DNA from: Phycisphaerales bacterium UBA1845 | GTDB taxonomy: Bacteria; Planctomycetota; Phycisphaerae; UBA1845 | DNA: 16,296 bases | NCBI GenBank assembly: GCA_002338715.1 | Contig: DDIR01000087.1 | Coordinates: 10,171-26,466 of the forward strand | Direction: 5' to 3' | Part shown: piece by piece, positions 15,601-16,296 of the stretch | How positions within the stretch are numbered: the first letter of the stretch is position 1 | How the letters are laid out: the number at the start of each line of letters is the position of its first letter | The notes under the pieces: model-generated | Told to the model about the DNA's origin: nothing | What the model saw: only the letters and a program-made list of their open reading frames with translations | Database searches by the model: none | Position numbers and translations under genes: made by a program

Positions 15601-15630
15601 AGGGTAGGCTAAGTGTCGGCATCTGGTCAA
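15601..15630 (-). promoter_or_regulatory. Candidate promoter for birA (leaderless layout)
   Basis: On the minus strand TTGACC (15625-15630), 18-base spacer, TACCCT (15601-15606). The ATG starts seven positions after the -10 box, about where transcription should begin. The -35 is good, while the -10 keeps only T1, A2 and T6. Confidence 0.35.
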
Positions 15631-15692
15631 TACTTGCGAACCCCCAACCCGTGTTGCAAAAGGCGCATCGGGCATCGAGTTGATCAATCTCC

Positions 15693-16296
15693 ATGGTGAC
15701 GTTCTCCGTCCAATCCGGCTCCAACGGCAACTGCATCTATGTCGAAACCGACGATGCCCGTTTGCTTTTCGATGCCGGTGTTAGTGGGCGTCAGTTGGAG
15801 CAGCGGATGGCAGAGCATGGCCGCTCACCGCACGATGTCGACGCCTTGATCATATCGCACGAGCACAACGATCACGTTCGCGGCGCGGGCATCTTCCACC
15901 GAAAGTTCAACCTGCCCGTCTACATGACCCGTCCCACGCATTACGCCACCCAGTGCGACCTCGGCCGACTTGACGATATCCGCCATTTCTTCGCAGGGGA
16001 TACGCTCGAATTCGGCGCGACGAAAGTTCACACGTTCTCAACCCCGCACGATGCGGTCGACGGGGTGGTGTTTATCATCGAGCACAATGAAAAGCGGCTT
16101 GGGGTTTTCACCGATTTAGGATATGCGTTTAGAAAGCTCGATGCACTGCTGGAAGCGGTCGATGCCGCGTATCTTGAGAGCAACTACGACGTTGAGATGT
16201 TGCGAACGGGTATGTATCCGGCGTTTCTAAAAGCACGCATCAGCGGCAAGGGCGGTCACTTGTCCAATTGCGACGCTGCCGATGTGCTGCGGCGGG
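15693..16296 (+). CDS. MBL-fold metallo-hydrolase, YycJ/WalJ-like (3' partial)
   Basis: The frame opens at ATG 15693 and runs without a stop to the window edge (201 codons seen). The metallo-beta-lactamase metal motif is SHEHNDH (about 52-58), giving H-x-H-x-D-H; a later FTDLGY supplies the usual bridging Asp. The stretch ESNYDVEMLRTGMYP followed by the GGHLSN segment closely follows the YycJ/WalJ family, linked in Firmicutes to the WalKR cell-wall two-component locus and to DNA-repair exonuclease activity. No WalKR genes are in this window. The start, MVTFSVQSGSNGNCIYVE, matches the family's usual first strand and SGSxGN turn. The ribosome site is weak. It diverges from birA across 98 bases. 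Confidence 0.92.
   Translation, partial: MVTFSVQSGSNGNCIYVETDDARLLFDAGVSGRQLEQRMAEHGRSPHDVDALIISHEHNDHVRGAGIFHRKFNLPVYMTRPTHYATQCDLGRLDDIRHFFAGDTLEFGATKVHTFSTPHDAVDGVVFIIEHNEKRLGVFTDLGYAFRKLDALLEAVDAAYLESNYDVEMLRTGMYPAFLKARISGKGGHLSNCDAADVLRR

Noticed and set aside
15595..15687. 31-residue N-terminal extension of the biotin ligase
   Set aside because: It almost reaches the start of the divergent MBL gene, covers the promoter candidate and has no family similarity.
1..16296. CRISPR array, insertion sequence or integrated element at the tRNA-Lys gene
   Set aside because: No regularly spaced repeats, no transposase or integrase frame, and no repeated tRNA 3' end downstream within the window.

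Overview
The window looks like chromosomal DNA from a planctomycete, probably of the Phycisphaerae type. Four features point there: a secreted protein with a short PEP-CTERM tail (VPEPATM, hydrophobic stretch, RRR); an extracellular protein ending in a two-loop dockerin-like domain closing on a cysteine; two membrane proteins with the CxxCGYxLxGL...CPECG zinc ribbon common in uncharacterised planctomycete proteins; and a membrane-anchored SGNH/TPR protein. No 16S or other phylogenetic marker is present, so the placement is inference.

Layout. Positions 1-2460 hold two secreted or surface genes on the plus strand: the 3' part of a carbohydrate-binding dockerin protein, then a PEP-CTERM protein closed by a clear intrinsic terminator. 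At 2577-4691 a GTG-initiated SGNH-hydrolase/TPR protein converges, 9 bases from stop to stop, on a minus-strand sodium/sugar symporter of the vSGLT type (4701-6773). An 840-base regulatory gap follows, then a LacI-family regulator (7614-8675) whose promoter is crowded with TGAAAC/GTTTCA boxes. A tRNA-Lys(UUU) gene lies at 8840-8912. Next come two convergent zinc-ribbon membrane proteins whose 3' ends overlap by 99 bases (8974-9696 plus, 9598-10080 minus). A beta-carbonic anhydrase (plus) and a SAM-dependent methyltransferase (minus) converge at about 11,020. The minus-strand clpC gene (11900-14434) has its own promoter candidate and terminator. A single-domain biotin protein ligase (minus, 14791-15594) and a YycJ/WalJ-type metallo-beta-lactamase-fold hydrolase (plus, running off the right edge) diverge from a 98-base gap.

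How the parts may fit together. The left half has a sugar theme: alpha-glucan-binding-type modules on a secreted scaffold, a sodium/sugar symporter, and a LacI-type regulator transcribed away from the symporter. A 9-base word (GCAACGTTT) occurs upstream of both the symporter and the regulator. It is a reasonable guess, not proof, that the regulator controls itself and the symporter. The right half is housekeeping: proteolysis, biotinylation, CO2/bicarbonate balance, tRNA. I see no CRISPR array, insertion sequence, integrase or toxin-antitoxin pair, and no clear multi-gene novel system. The best leads are the short-hinged LacI regulator with its box array, the symporter with an unusually large external loop insert, and the tail-to-tail zinc-ribbon pair.
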